A stretch of DNA of 64,000 bases, taken from contig NZ_CP075188.1 in the NCBI RefSeq assembly GCF_020510525.1, forward strand, positions 3,410,001 through 3,474,000, read 5' to 3'. The notes beneath the pieces are model-generated. The model saw nothing but the letters and a program-made list of their open reading frames with translations. It searched no databases and was not told the DNA's origin. A program made the position numbers and the translations under genes. This document shows positions 7,542 to 15,832 of this stretch, piece by piece (the first letter of the stretch is position 1; every line of letters begins with the position of its first letter). The DNA is from Quatrionicoccus australiensis. GTDB lineage: Bacteria > Pseudomonadota > Gammaproteobacteria > Burkholderiales > Rhodocyclaceae.

Positions 7542-9022
7542 CAGAACCGCTCCAGTTCGGGAAATTTCAGTTCGCCATGATGCACATGCATCTGCCCGTA
7601 TTCGGCGCAGCGATGCAGGCTGGGCACAGCCTTGCCGGGATTGAGCAGGCCGCGCTCGTCGAAGGCGGCCTTGATGCGATGAAAGACTTCCAGCTCGCGC
7701 GTCTTGTACTGCACGCACATCTGGTTGATCTTCTCGATGCCGACCCCGTGCTCGCCGGTGATCGAACCGCCGAGACGCACCGACAGTTCGAGGATTTCCG
7801 CGCCGAAGGCCTCGGCCCGCGTCCACTCGCCCGGTTTGGCCGCGTCATACATGATCAGCGGATGCAGGTTGCCGTCGCCGGCATGAAAGACATTGGCGCA
7901 GCGCAGCTTGTATTTCTTCTCCATGGCGGCAATCGCAGCCAGCATTTCAGCCAGGCGCTTGCGCGGAATCGTGCCGTCCATGCAGTAATAATCGGGCGTG
8001 ATCCGCCCGACCGCCGGAAACGCCGCCTTGCGCCCGGCCCAGAAGCGCAGGCGTTCGGCTTCCGATTGCGAGACGCGGATGTCGCGCGCGCCGGCCGCGG
8101 TCAACACCGCCGTGACGCGGGAAATCTCCTCGGCGACCTCTTCCGGCGTGCCGTCTGATTCGCAGAGCAGGATGGCCGCCGCAGCGAGGTCGTAACCCGC
8201 CTTGACGTAGGGCTCGACCGCCGCCGTCGCCGGCTTGTCCATCATCTCGAGACCGGCCGGAATGATGCCGGCGGCGATGATCGCCGCCACTGCCTCGCCG
8301 GCCTTGCCGACCTGGTCGAAGGAGGCCATCACGACCTGCGCCAGCGCCGGCTTGGGCACCAGCTTGACGGTCACTTCGGTGACCACGCCAAGCATGCCTT
8401 CCGAACCGATGAGCAGGGCAAGCAGGTCGTAACCGGGCGCATCGGGCGCTTCGGAACCGATCTCGAAAACCTCGCCCTCGATGCTGACCACCCGGATGCG
8501 CAGGATGTTGTGCACGGTCAGGCCGTATTTCAGGCAATGCACGCCGCCCGAATTTTCGGCAACATTGCCGCCCAGCGTGCAGGCAATCTGCGACGAGGGA
8601 TCGGGCGCGTAATACAGGCCGTACGGCGCCGCCGCTTCCGACACGGCGAGGTTGCGCACGCCGGGCTGAACCACCGCCAGACGCGCCAACCGGTCGACGC
8701 GCAAAATCCGGTTAAAACGCGCCATCGACAGCACGACGCCCTGGGCATGCGGCATCGCCCCACCCGACAGACCGGTGCCGGCACCGCGCGCCACCACCGG
8801 CACGCCGAGCTGGTGACAGGTCCACAGGATATCGACCACCTGCGCCTCGCTTTCCGGCAGGCAGACGGCGAGCGGCAATTCGCGGTAGGCGGTCAGGCCA
8901 TCGCACTCGTAGGGGCGCAAATCCTCGTCATCGACCAGCAGGCAATGCGCCGGCAGAATGGCCTTGAGGCGCTCGGCGAGGGCCTTGCGATCAGTCTGGA
9001 AAGTGTTTTCGGCGGTCTCCAT
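7541..9022 (-). CDS. glcD: Glycolate oxidase catalytic subunit GlcD
   Basis: This 493-residue FAD-dependent D-2-hydroxyacid dehydrogenase is of the usual GlcD length. The FAD PCMH domain is clear: PVVARGAGTGLSGGAMP, LAVVQPGVRN, IACTLGGNVAENSGG and GSEGMLGVVTEVTVKL. The C-terminal cap has ANVFHAGDGNLHPLI and GSITGEHGVGIEK, both typical of the family. It oxidises glycolate to glyoxylate and starts the operon glcD-glcE-glcF-HDOD. No GlcC-type regulator or glycolate permease is next to it. The 277-base gap upstream separates it from the divergent diguanylate cyclase gene. Confidence 0.95.
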   Translation of the reverse strand: METAENTFQTDRKALAERLKAILPAHCLLVDDEDLRPYECDGLTAYRELPLAVCLPESEAQVVDILWTCHQLGVPVVARGAGTGLSGGAMPHAQGVVLSMARFNRILRVDRLARLAVVQPGVRNLAVSEAAAPYGLYYAPDPSSQIACTLGGNVAENSGGVHCLKYGLTVHNILRIRVVSIEGEVFEIGSEAPDAPGYDLLALLIGSEGMLGVVTEVTVKLVPKPALAQVVMASFDQVGKAGEAVAAIIAAGIIPAGLEMMDKPATAAVEPYVKAGYDLAAAAILLCESDGTPEEVAEEISRVTAVLTAAGARDIRVSQSEAERLRFWAGRKAAFPAVGRITPDYYCMDGTIPRKRLAEMLAAIAAMEKKYKLRCANVFHAGDGNLHPLIMYDAAKPGEWTRAEAFGAEILELSVRLGGSITGEHGVGIEKINQMCVQYKTRELEVFHRIKAAFDERGLLNPGKAVPSLHRCAEYGQMHVHHGELKFPELERF

Positions 9023-9184
9023 CCATGCATTCTAAACCGTGGGCGAAGGCAAAAAGAGGGGTCACGCGCAGATTCCCGGACGGCATACGCCGCAAGCCAG
9101 GACAGCAATTTGCCAATGACATAAACAGCTTTTTTGCATGCCCGAAACAACATATTTTTACCCACTTGGCGGGCGCCTTCCCTC

Positions 9185-9190
9185 TATAAT
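9185..9190 (+). promoter_or_regulatory. Candidate -10 box for the diguanylate cyclase gene
   Basis: A perfect TATAAT stands in the gap between glcD and the divergent diguanylate cyclase gene. The best upstream match, TTGGCG at 9166-9171, leaves a spacer of only 13 bases, so the -35 is poor. The leader would be about 100 bases. The rest of the gap (9023-9299) shows AT-rich DNA around 9130-9160 and no gene. Confidence 0.45.
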
Positions 9191-9299
9191 CGCGCGCTTT
9201 ATTGGCGGCATAAAAATGCAAGCCAATCACGGACTTAGCCGATCTGCGCCAACCTCCCCTGCATGGCACCCGCGACGCGGATCACAGGAAAGATGACGA

Positions 9300-10577
9300 A
9301 TGAACCTCTGGACAGCCCCCGACACCCGAGCCCTGCTCAGCTCGCTACTGCAGGAGCTCGATGCGCAACTGGAGAGCGCCCCGCCCGACGAGGCGGTCGT
9401 CGTTGAAAGCGTCAATGTCGCCTGGCCGCATATCAAGAATTGCCTCGTCAGAGCCCTCGTCAGCGAGGATGAAAACCAGTGCCATGCGATGCTTGAGCAA
9501 CTGGCCGGCGAAGGCACGCCCTTCATGCTCTTCGCACACCAGTTCGGCGTCCTGCGCAACCTGATCATCAAGCTTGAGCTCGCTCGTGGCGATCTGGAGC
9601 GGGCGCGCCAATTGATTACGCTCTTTGAAGACATGGAGGAAGAGTTCGCCAGCATCTACCTGCGCGTCTTCCTCAATCGCCTGGGCACGCGCAACCACCT
9701 GCGCCTGAGTCACATCCAGGCGCTCAGTGACAAGAACATCCTCACTTATTTCGAGAGCCACCTCGAATGGATCGCCCAGCTGGTCGAAGCCGCGCGCCAA
9801 CGCGCCCCGGAACTGATGCCGGAACTCGACCACGCGCAATGCCAGTTCGGCTCCTGGCTGAACGGCGAAGGCAGCAAGCTGATCCGCGACAAGAGCCATA
9901 TCGCCCAGATCGAAAAACTGCACGAGTCGCTGCACCATGTCGTACTCGAAGTCGCCGAAATCATGGCTCACCGCCGGGCCAGCGGGCCCATCTACGCGCT
10001 GCTGAAAAAAGCCGAAACCTACTCGCTCGAACTCGGCAACGAAATCTCGCTGCTCAACAGCATCGTCATCATGAGCGTGTACAACAAGGACCCGCTGACC
10101 GGCTTCCTGAACCGCCGCTTTCTCGACCGCGTCCTGGTCAACCAGATGGAAATCGCCAAGGCCACCGAATCGGCCTTCTGCGTCATCATGTTCGACCTCG
10201 ATCACTTCAAGAAACTCAACGACAGGTACGGCCACAACACCGGCGACCGGGCGCTCGAGCACATCGCCGGTATCGTCCGCGACACGCTGCGCCAGTCCGA
10301 TCTCGTCTTCCGCTACGGCGGCGAGGAATTCCTGCTCGTCGCACCGTCGACCGGTAACGCCCAGGCCCACCTGCTCGCCGAAAAACTGCGCCAGCGCATT
10401 CACGACAACCCGCTGCCCGGCGAACCGGCTATCCCGCTCAGCGCCAGTTTCGGCGTAACCGAAATCGCCCCGGCCACCTACACCTTTGTAGACACCAGCC
10501 TGGTTCGCGATGTCATCGCCGAATGCGACGGCAAGCTCTATGCCGCCAAGCGACGCGGCCGCAACCGCGTCGTGTGA
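9300..10577 (+). CDS. Diguanylate cyclase with CZB zinc-sensing domain
   Basis: A 425-residue soluble protein. Residues about 145-225 form a chemoreceptor zinc-binding (CZB) domain with all four expected ligands: H154, C181 (in DHAQCQFGSWL), H208 and H212. The spacing 27-27-4 is close to the 30-27-4 of the E. coli zinc-inhibited cyclase DgcZ. Residues 255-425 are a GGDEF domain with an intact GGEEF at 340-344 and an RxxD inhibitory site (RQSD, 331-334) exactly five residues before it. An N-terminal helical region of about 140 residues is unassigned and absent from DgcZ. It should make c-di-GMP, tuned by zinc and by product. AGGAAAG lies before the start. Confidence 0.92.
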   Translation: MNLWTAPDTRALLSSLLQELDAQLESAPPDEAVVVESVNVAWPHIKNCLVRALVSEDENQCHAMLEQLAGEGTPFMLFAHQFGVLRNLIIKLELARGDLERARQLITLFEDMEEEFASIYLRVFLNRLGTRNHLRLSHIQALSDKNILTYFESHLEWIAQLVEAARQRAPELMPELDHAQCQFGSWLNGEGSKLIRDKSHIAQIEKLHESLHHVVLEVAEIMAHRRASGPIYALLKKAETYSLELGNEISLLNSIVIMSVYNKDPLTGFLNRRFLDRVLVNQMEIAKATESAFCVIMFDLDHFKKLNDRYGHNTGDRALEHIAGIVRDTLRQSDLVFRYGGEEFLLVAPSTGNAQAHLLAEKLRQRIHDNPLPGEPAIPLSASFGVTEIAPATYTFVDTSLVRDVIAECDGKLYAAKRRGRNRVV

Positions 10578-10581
10578 GCGC

Positions 10582-11355
10582 CTACTTCTTTAGCCAGCCA
10601 AGACCGGCTTCGGTCGTCGTCAGCGGCCTGTATTCGCAGCCAACCCAGCCGGCGTAACCGAGCCGGTCAAGCAACGCGAACAAATAGGGATAGTTGATCT
10701 CGCCGGTCCCCGGCTCATGCCGACCAGGATTGTCGGCAATCTGGATGTGGCCGATCTGCCCGATGTTGGCTTCCAGCGTGCGCGCCAGATCGCCGGCGAT
10801 GATCTGGGCGTGGTAGATGTCGTACTGCAATTTGACGTTCGGACGGTCGACCGCCGCCAGCAGGCGAAAACCCTTCGCCACATCATCCAGCCAGTAACCC
10901 GGCATGTCGATGCGACTATTGATCGGCTCGATCATCACCGTGACGCCGACCGTGGCCAGCCGGTCGGCGGCGTAACGCAGGTTGGCGATATAGGTTGCTT
11001 CCAGTTCGGCCTCGGCCACGCCGGCCGGGGAGAGGCCGGCCATGCAATGCACCCGCTCGCAATCGAGCACGACGGCGTATTCGAGCGCCTGCTCGACGCT
11101 CTCGGCAAACTCGCCCTGGCGGTGCGGCAGACAGGCCAGACCGCGCTCGCCGGCCGCCCAGTCGCCGGGCGCCAGGTTGAACAGCACCTGCTCCAGATCG
11201 CTCGCCTGCAGCCATTCCGCGATGTCATGCGGCGAATGCTCGTAGGGAAAGAGATACTCGACCCCGCCGAAGCCGGCCGCTGCGGCCAGCGCGAAACGTT
11301 CGGGGAAAGGCCGGTCGGCAAATAAAAAACTCAGGTTGGCGGCGAACTTTGGCAT
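10582..11355 (-). CDS. hyi: Hydroxypyruvate isomerase (TIM barrel)
   Basis: This 257-residue protein matches Hyi, which interconverts hydroxypyruvate and tartronate semialdehyde. Visible family segments are the N-terminal MPKFAANLSFLFADRPFPER, AAAAGFGGVEYLFPYE, VTVMIEPINSRIDMPGYW with the catalytic glutamate, LQYDIYHAQI and GHIQIADNPGRHEPGTGE. The start is ATG 11355; the open frame runs further upstream but that part is shadow of the divergent cobalamin gene. Its stop faces the diguanylate cyclase stop four bases away. Glycolate oxidase genes nearby and tartronate-semialdehyde reductase-like genes at 46075-47798 would fit a glyoxylate/glycerate route, but no glyoxylate carboligase is in the window. 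Confidence 0.92.
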   Translation of the reverse strand: MPKFAANLSFLFADRPFPERFALAAAAGFGGVEYLFPYEHSPHDIAEWLQASDLEQVLFNLAPGDWAAGERGLACLPHRQGEFAESVEQALEYAVVLDCERVHCMAGLSPAGVAEAELEATYIANLRYAADRLATVGVTVMIEPINSRIDMPGYWLDDVAKGFRLLAAVDRPNVKLQYDIYHAQIIAGDLARTLEANIGQIGHIQIADNPGRHEPGTGEINYPYLFALLDRLGYAGWVGCEYRPLTTTEAGLGWLKK

Positions 11356-11385
11356 GACGATGACAGTCTGTGGCTGAGCCAAAAG

Positions 11386-11391
11386 TATAAT
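11386..11391 (+). promoter_or_regulatory. Probable -10 box of the cobalamin adenosyltransferase operon
   Basis: TATAAT lies 26 bases before the GTG start at 11417. A TGACAG at 11361-11366 (19-base spacer) is a possible weak -35. The implied leader of about 20 bases contains the AAGGAGAG ribosome site at 11404-11411 and is too short for a cobalamin riboswitch. Confidence 0.5.
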
Positions 11392-11416
11392 CCGCCGACA
11401 ACCAAGGAGAGAGACC

Positions 11417-12007
11417 GTGAGCGACAACCAGAACAATACGGACAGCGAACGCAAGGGCAACCGCCTGTCGAAGATCGTCACCCGCACCGGCGACGCCGGC
11501 ACTACCGGGCTCGGCGATGGCAGCCGGACGACCAAGGACAGCCTGCGCATCGACAGCATCGGCGAAATCGACGAACTGAATTCCGGCCTCGGCGTGCTGC
11601 TCTGCGAAGAACTGCCGGCCGCCGTGCGTGCCGCCCTGCTCGACGTCCAGCACGATCTGTTCGATCTCGGCGGCGAACTCTGCCTGCCCGGCATGAACAT
11701 CATCAAGGATGCCCAGGTCGCCCGCCTCGAAGAACTGGCCGACGAATTCAACACCGACCTGCCCATGCTCAAGGAATTCATCCTGCCCGGCGGCACGCGC
11801 GCCGCTGCACTGGCCCACCTGAGCCGTACCGTCTGCCGCCGCGCCGAGCGCTCGATGGTCCGCCTGCACGCCGCCGAGCCGCTCTCCGAGCCGGCGCGCC
11901 GCTACATCAACCGCCTCTCCGACCTGCTCTTCATTCTCGGCCGCGTCCTCAACCGTGCCGGCGGGCGCGGTGACGTGCTCTGGCAAAAAGGCAAGAACGC
12001 CGCATGA
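11417..12007 (+). CDS. pduO: Cob(I)alamin adenosyltransferase, PduO/MMAB type
   Basis: This 196-residue protein makes adenosylcobalamin from cob(I)alamin and ATP. It has the N-terminal ATP-binding signature of the family (TRTGDAGTTGLGDGSR), IDELNSGLG, and the C-terminal helix with CRRAERSMVRL and YINRLSDLLFILGRVLNR. It starts at GTG 11417 with a strong AAGGAGAG ribosome site. Its stop overlaps the start of the DUF1330 gene (ATGA). An AdoCbl-dependent enzyme is not encoded in the window. Confidence 0.95.
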   Translation: MSDNQNNTDSERKGNRLSKIVTRTGDAGTTGLGDGSRTTKDSLRIDSIGEIDELNSGLGVLLCEELPAAVRAALLDVQHDLFDLGGELCLPGMNIIKDAQVARLEELADEFNTDLPMLKEFILPGGTRAAALAHLSRTVCRRAERSMVRLHAAEPLSEPARRYINRLSDLLFILGRVLNRAGGRGDVLWQKGKNAA

Positions 12008-12288
12008 GCGCGCTGGTCATCGGCCACATCACGGTCAAGGACGCCGACCAATGGGCGCAATACCGCGCCCGGGTGCCGGCCACGCTGGCGCCCTTCGGCG
12101 CCGAGCTGGTCTTTCGCGGCCAGCGCGGCCGGCTGCTCGCCGGCACGCATGCGCATGCCGACACCGTGGTGATCCGTTTTCCCGATCTGGCGAGCGTCGA
12201 CCGCTGGTACGACTCGCCGGCCTACCAGGCGCTGCTGCCGCTGCGCCAGGCGGCCGCCGACATCGATCTGGTCAGCTTCAGCGAATAG
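12004..12288 (+). CDS. DUF1330 family small protein
   Basis: A 94-residue protein with the ferredoxin-like alpha/beta fold of DUF1330, related to dimeric alpha-beta barrel proteins. The family pattern is visible: an N-terminal GHITVKDADQWAQYR, a central FRGQRGRLLAG, VVIRFPDLASVDRWYDSPAYQALLP-type segment and a hydrophobic end. It is translationally coupled to the cobalamin adenosyltransferase by a four-base overlap. The biochemical role of DUF1330 is not established. Confidence 0.85.
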   Translation: MSALVIGHITVKDADQWAQYRARVPATLAPFGAELVFRGQRGRLLAGTHAHADTVVIRFPDLASVDRWYDSPAYQALLPLRQAAADIDLVSFSE

Positions 12289-12354
12289 ACAGGGCTTCGC
12301 GGCATCCTGCCTTCGGGTTAAAGTCTCCGGCATAACAAACAAGGAGACAGCCGC

Positions 12355-13176
12355 ATGCAACACCCCGAATTCACCAGCCTCACCCTGCACCTCGCCGACG
12401 GCATTGCCGAGATCCGCCTCAACCGGCCGGACAAGTCGAACGCCATGCACGATGCGATGTGGCAGGAAATCCGCCAGGCCTTCGACTGGGTCGACAGCAC
12501 CCCGGAAGCGCGTGTCGCCATCCTCGCCGGCGCCGGGCGCAATTTCTGCGCCGGCATCGACCTCGCCATGCTGGGCAGCATCCAGCAGCGCATCGCCCAT
12601 CCGGACGGCGCGCGCAGTCGCGAAGCCCTGCGCCGCCTGATCCTCGACCTGCAGGACTGCCTCTCCGCCATCGAGCGCTGCCGCAAACCGGTGCTGGCCG
12701 CGATCCAGGGCGCCTGCGTCGGCGGCGCGCTCGATCTCGTCACCTGCTGCGACATGCGCTATGCCGCCGAGGATGCCGTGTTCTCGATCAAGGAAATCGA
12801 CCTCGGCATGGTCGCCGACGTCGGCACCCTGCAACGCCTGCCGCGTCTGGTCGGTGACGGCATCGCGCGCGAACTGGCGTACACCGGCCGGACGGTCGAC
12901 GCTGCCGAAGCGGGCAAAATCGGCCTGGTCAATCGCGTTTTTGCCTCCTCCGAAGCGTTGACCGCTGGCGTGCGCGACATCGCTGCGAGCATCGCCGCCA
13001 AGTCGCCACTCGCGACGCGCGGCCTCAAGGAGGTCATGAACTACAGCCGCGAGCACAGCATCGCCGACGGCCTCAATTACGTCGCGACCTGGAATGCCGC
13101 CCTGTTGCTCTCCGGCGACCTCGGCGAGTGCATCGCCGCGCAACGCGAGAAACGCGCCCCCAACTTCGCCGACTGA
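12355..13176 (+). CDS. Crotonase-family delta(3,5)-delta(2,4)-dienoyl-CoA isomerase
   Basis: This 273-residue crotonase-fold protein matches eukaryotic ECH1 more closely than a plain enoyl-CoA hydratase. The catalytic acids of rat ECH1 (D176, E196, D204) are matched in spacing by D127, E147 and D155, the last two in KEIDLGMVADVGTLQRLP, which is nearly identical to the ECH1 segment. The oxyanion-hole regions are AGAGRNFCAGIDL and GACVGGALDLV. It would act in breakdown of unsaturated fatty acids with odd-numbered double bonds. AAGGAGA precedes the ATG. No other beta-oxidation gene is adjacent. Confidence 0.88.
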   Translation: MQHPEFTSLTLHLADGIAEIRLNRPDKSNAMHDAMWQEIRQAFDWVDSTPEARVAILAGAGRNFCAGIDLAMLGSIQQRIAHPDGARSREALRRLILDLQDCLSAIERCRKPVLAAIQGACVGGALDLVTCCDMRYAAEDAVFSIKEIDLGMVADVGTLQRLPRLVGDGIARELAYTGRTVDAAEAGKIGLVNRVFASSEALTAGVRDIAASIAAKSPLATRGLKEVMNYSREHSIADGLNYVATWNAALLLSGDLGECIAAQREKRAPNFAD

Positions 13177-13223
13177 GGCAGCCCGCTGGCGCTTCCCCGG
13201 CGTTCATGGGTCGGGGAAGCGCG

Positions 13224-13229
13224 TACAAT
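13224..13229 (+). promoter_or_regulatory. Candidate -10 box for the PAS hybrid kinase gene
   Basis: A TACAAT hexamer lies about 40 bases before the kinase start, with a CAGGGAG ribosome site in between at 13254-13260. No convincing -35 is seen. Confidence 0.35.
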
Positions 13230-13269
13230 TCAGACAGACAAGCCAACGCCGGCCAGGGAGTAACGGCAC

Positions 13270-15336
13270 ATGGGTTCGCAGCAAAATCGCAGCAAGGAGT
13301 TTCGCGCCTCTTTGCACAAGGCCATTCTCGACGAAAGCCCGGACGGGATTCTCGTCGTTGATCACGATGGTCATATCGTGTCGGTCAACAAGCGTTTTTT
13401 CGAAGTCTGGCGGATTGCCCAGCCGGACTATCCGCTCGACACCCCGGCCAACGTCTCCGACGATCCCTTCCTTGAGCAGGCACTGCACCGGGTTGCGCAA
13501 CCGGAGCTCTTCCTGCAACGGGTGCGCGAGCTGTATGCCAATCCCGCACTCGAAGACAACTGCGAGATCAGCCTGGTCGACGGGCGCAGCCTGAAGCGTC
13601 ACTCCAGCCCCCTGCGCAGCGCCGCTGGCGAGTATCTCGGACGCGTCTGGTATTTCCGCGACATTACCGACATCGTCCGCTCACGCCAGGCACTCACCGA
13701 CAGCGAGCTACGCTACCGCACGGCCTTCCAGACCACGCTCGACGCCATCGCCATCACGACGCTGAAGGAAGGCTGCTACCTCGACGTCAATCGCGCCTTT
13801 GTCGACATGTCCGGCTACCAGGCCAGCGAACTGATCGGGCGCAGCTCGCTGGAACTCAATATCTGGGCTCCCCCGGAGGATCGCCAGCGTTTCAGCCGGC
13901 AATTCAGCAGCGGCGATCAGGTGCTCAATTTCGAGGCGCTCTTCCGGCGCAAGGACGGCAGCACCTTCTGGGGCCTGTTCTCCGCCTCGCGCATGGAATT
14001 GAACGGCGTCACCTGCCTGCTCTCGATCACCCGCAACATTACCGACAGCAAGCGGGCCGAGGAAGAACTGGCCGAATACCGCAAGCACCTAGAGCAACTG
14101 GTGGAAAAACGCACGACGGAACTGTCGACCGCCAAGGAGGCCGCCGAAGCCGCCAACATCGCCAAAAGCGCCTTTCTCGCCAACATGAGCCATGAAATCC
14201 GCACGCCGCTCAATGCGATTACCGGCATGGCCTACCTGATTCGCCGCAGCGGCCTCAATCCGGAACAAGTCGCCAGGATGGACAAACTCGAGGCAGCCGG
14301 CGAGCATCTGCTCGGCATCATCAATGCGATCCTTGAACTGTCGAAGATCGAAGCCGGCAAGGTCACCCTGAGCGAGAGCCCGGTCCGGATCGAAAGCGTC
14401 TTCGCCAATGTCCTGTCGATGTTGCAGGAACGCGCCCAGGCCAAGCATCTCCAGTTCATTGCCCGGCCCGGCGAACTGCCCGAAGGACTGCTTGGCGACC
14501 AGACGGCATTGCAGCAGGCATTGCTCAATTACGCGGCCAATGCGATCAAATTCACCGAAACAGGCAGCGTCACCCTGCAAGCCGGCCTCATCGAGGAAGA
14601 CGCGCACAGCGTGCTGCTTCGCTTCACGGTCGAGGATACCGGCGTCGGCATCGCCGCCGACGCACTGCCGCGGCTGTTTTCCGCCTTCGAACAAGTCGAC
14701 AACACGACCACCCGCAAATATGGCGGCACCGGCCTGGGCCTGGCAATCACCCGCCGCCTGGCCGGCCTGATGGGCGGCACCGCCGGTGCCAGCAGCATAC
14801 CGGGCCAGGGCAGCACCTTCTGGTTCACCGCCCGCCTGCGCAAACAGGAAGACACCGTCCATCAGCCGGCCGCGACGGCTACCGCTGCATGCCGGTCCAC
14901 GCCGGATCTCGCGCAACACCGCATCCTGCTGGTCGAGGACGAACCGATCAACCGCGAAGTGGCAAGCATGATGCTGGAGGATGCCGGTCTGCTCGTCGAT
15001 ACGGCAGAAGACGGACTCCAGGCGGTCGACCGTCTGGAAAACCAGGAATACGCGCTGATCCTGATGGACATGCAGATGCCGAACATGGATGGCCTGGAAG
15101 CAACCCGCTGCATCCGCCGGCTACCGCTGGGCCGTGCTGTACCGATCATTGCGATGACCGCCAATGCCTTCGAGGAAGATCGCTCGCGCTGCCTCGCTGC
15201 CGGCATGGATGACTTCATCTCGAAGCCGGCCGATCCGGAGCGCCTGATTCAGGTAATCAGCCACTGGCTGAGCCAGGGTCGTACGGGCGGCCCTGAACAG
15301 TTCCCTCGCCCCAGCCTGCCCGGCACGAAAGACTGA
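13270..15336 (+). CDS. PAS-PAS hybrid sensor histidine kinase with receiver domain
   Basis: This 688-residue protein has no membrane segment. Domains in order: PAS (about 15-135, SPDGILVVDHDGHIVSVNK), PAS (about 145-265, with the PAC end ITRNITDSKRAEEEL), a coiled-coil linker, HisKA with phospho-acceptor H308 in [11 protein letters not shown], HATPase with NYAANAIKFTE, DTGVGIA and [13 protein letters not shown], and a C-terminal receiver with phospho-acceptor D600 (LILMDMQMPNMDG). There is no Hpt domain, so phosphate would leave to a separate Hpt protein; a stand-alone one is encoded at 61908-62297. The signal is probably cytoplasmic. It is monocistronic, with the facing lipoprotein gene ending 12 bases away. 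Confidence 0.93.
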   Translation: MGSQQNRSKEFRASLHKAILDESPDGILVVDHDGHIVSVNKRFFEVWRIAQPDYPLDTPANVSDDPFLEQALHRVAQPELFLQRVRELYANPALEDNCEISLVDGRSLKRHSSPLRSAAGEYLGRVWYFRDITDIVRSRQALTDSELRYRTAFQTTLDAIAITTLKEGCYLDVNRAFVDMSGYQASELIGRSSLELNIWAPPEDRQRFSRQFSSGDQVLNFEALFRRKDGSTFWGLFSASRMELNGVTCLLSITRNITDSKRAEEELAEYRKHLEQLVEKRTTELSTAKEAAEAANIAKSAFLANMSHEIRTPLNAITGMAYLIRRSGLNPEQVARMDKLEAAGEHLLGIINAILELSKIEAGKVTLSESPVRIESVFANVLSMLQERAQAKHLQFIARPGELPEGLLGDQTALQQALLNYAANAIKFTETGSVTLQAGLIEEDAHSVLLRFTVEDTGVGIAADALPRLFSAFEQVDNTTTRKYGGTGLGLAITRRLAGLMGGTAGASSIPGQGSTFWFTARLRKQEDTVHQPAATATAACRSTPDLAQHRILLVEDEPINREVASMMLEDAGLLVDTAEDGLQAVDRLENQEYALILMDMQMPNMDGLEATRCIRRLPLGRAVPIIAMTANAFEEDRSRCLAAGMDDFISKPADPERLIQVISHWLSQGRTGGPEQFPRPSLPGTKD

Positions 15337-15348
15337 GGGCGGCGCCCT

Positions 15349-15777
15349 TTATTTCGGCAGCGGGCGCAGATACATCAGCGAAAAAGGCGCATCTGCATAA
15401 GCCGGATGCTCGGCGATGCCGTTTTCGACCACCTTGCCGGCATAACTGCCATCTGCGCCACGCCGCAGGATGGCAGTGTAATAAACCGTTTTACCGGATA
15501 GCAGAACCAGGTAGATATGCTCGCGATTGATCGCGCCATCAACGCTGTAGGAACCCAGCGTGCCGAAAAAACGCGAACCGTCCTGGACCAGGTTGGCTTC
15601 ACCCCAGTTATCCCCGGGGCCTCCCGCTGTAGTCCATTTGCCGCCGACATTGGTACTGACCGTACCCGCCTTGGCCTCCAGCCAGCCGTTCGTCTCGGCG
15701 CGATTCAGGCTGTTGCCGCCGCAGGCGGCCAGGAACAGAGCCAGCAGACCGGCCAGGAACATATTTTTGCCATGCAT
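15349..15777 (-). CDS. Small lipoprotein of unknown function
   Basis: This 142-residue protein begins with a lipoprotein signal peptide ending in a lipobox (LALFLAACGG), so it should be lipidated on the cysteine and anchored in a membrane. The start is ATG 15777, which has an AAGGAAG ribosome site; the longer open frame has none. The rest is soluble, with a GKWTTAGGPGDNWGEANLV segment and several aromatic beta-like stretches. I recognise no domain. It lies between the hybrid kinase and DAHP synthase genes, with separate expression likely. Confidence 0.78.
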   Translation of the reverse strand: MHGKNMFLAGLLALFLAACGGNSLNRAETNGWLEAKAGTVSTNVGGKWTTAGGPGDNWGEANLVQDGSRFFGTLGSYSVDGAINREHIYLVLLSGKTVYYTAILRRGADGSYAGKVVENGIAEHPAYADAPFSLMYLRPLPK

Positions 15778-15832
15778 CGCTGCTTCCTTTCGGAGATCGT
15801 GAGATGAGCGGCCTGCCGGTCGCTCCAAAAAG

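Noticed and set aside
7542..7826. Extension of glcE upstream of ATG 7541
   Set aside because: It is shadow of glcD; the true N-terminus begins MRLSDLVAEM.
11392..11416. Cobalamin riboswitch before pduO
   Set aside because: The leader implied by the TATAAT is only about 20 bases and shows no B12-box.
11356..11796. Extension of hyi upstream
   Set aside because: It is antisense to the cobalamin adenosyltransferase; ATG 11355 gives the Hyi N-terminus.
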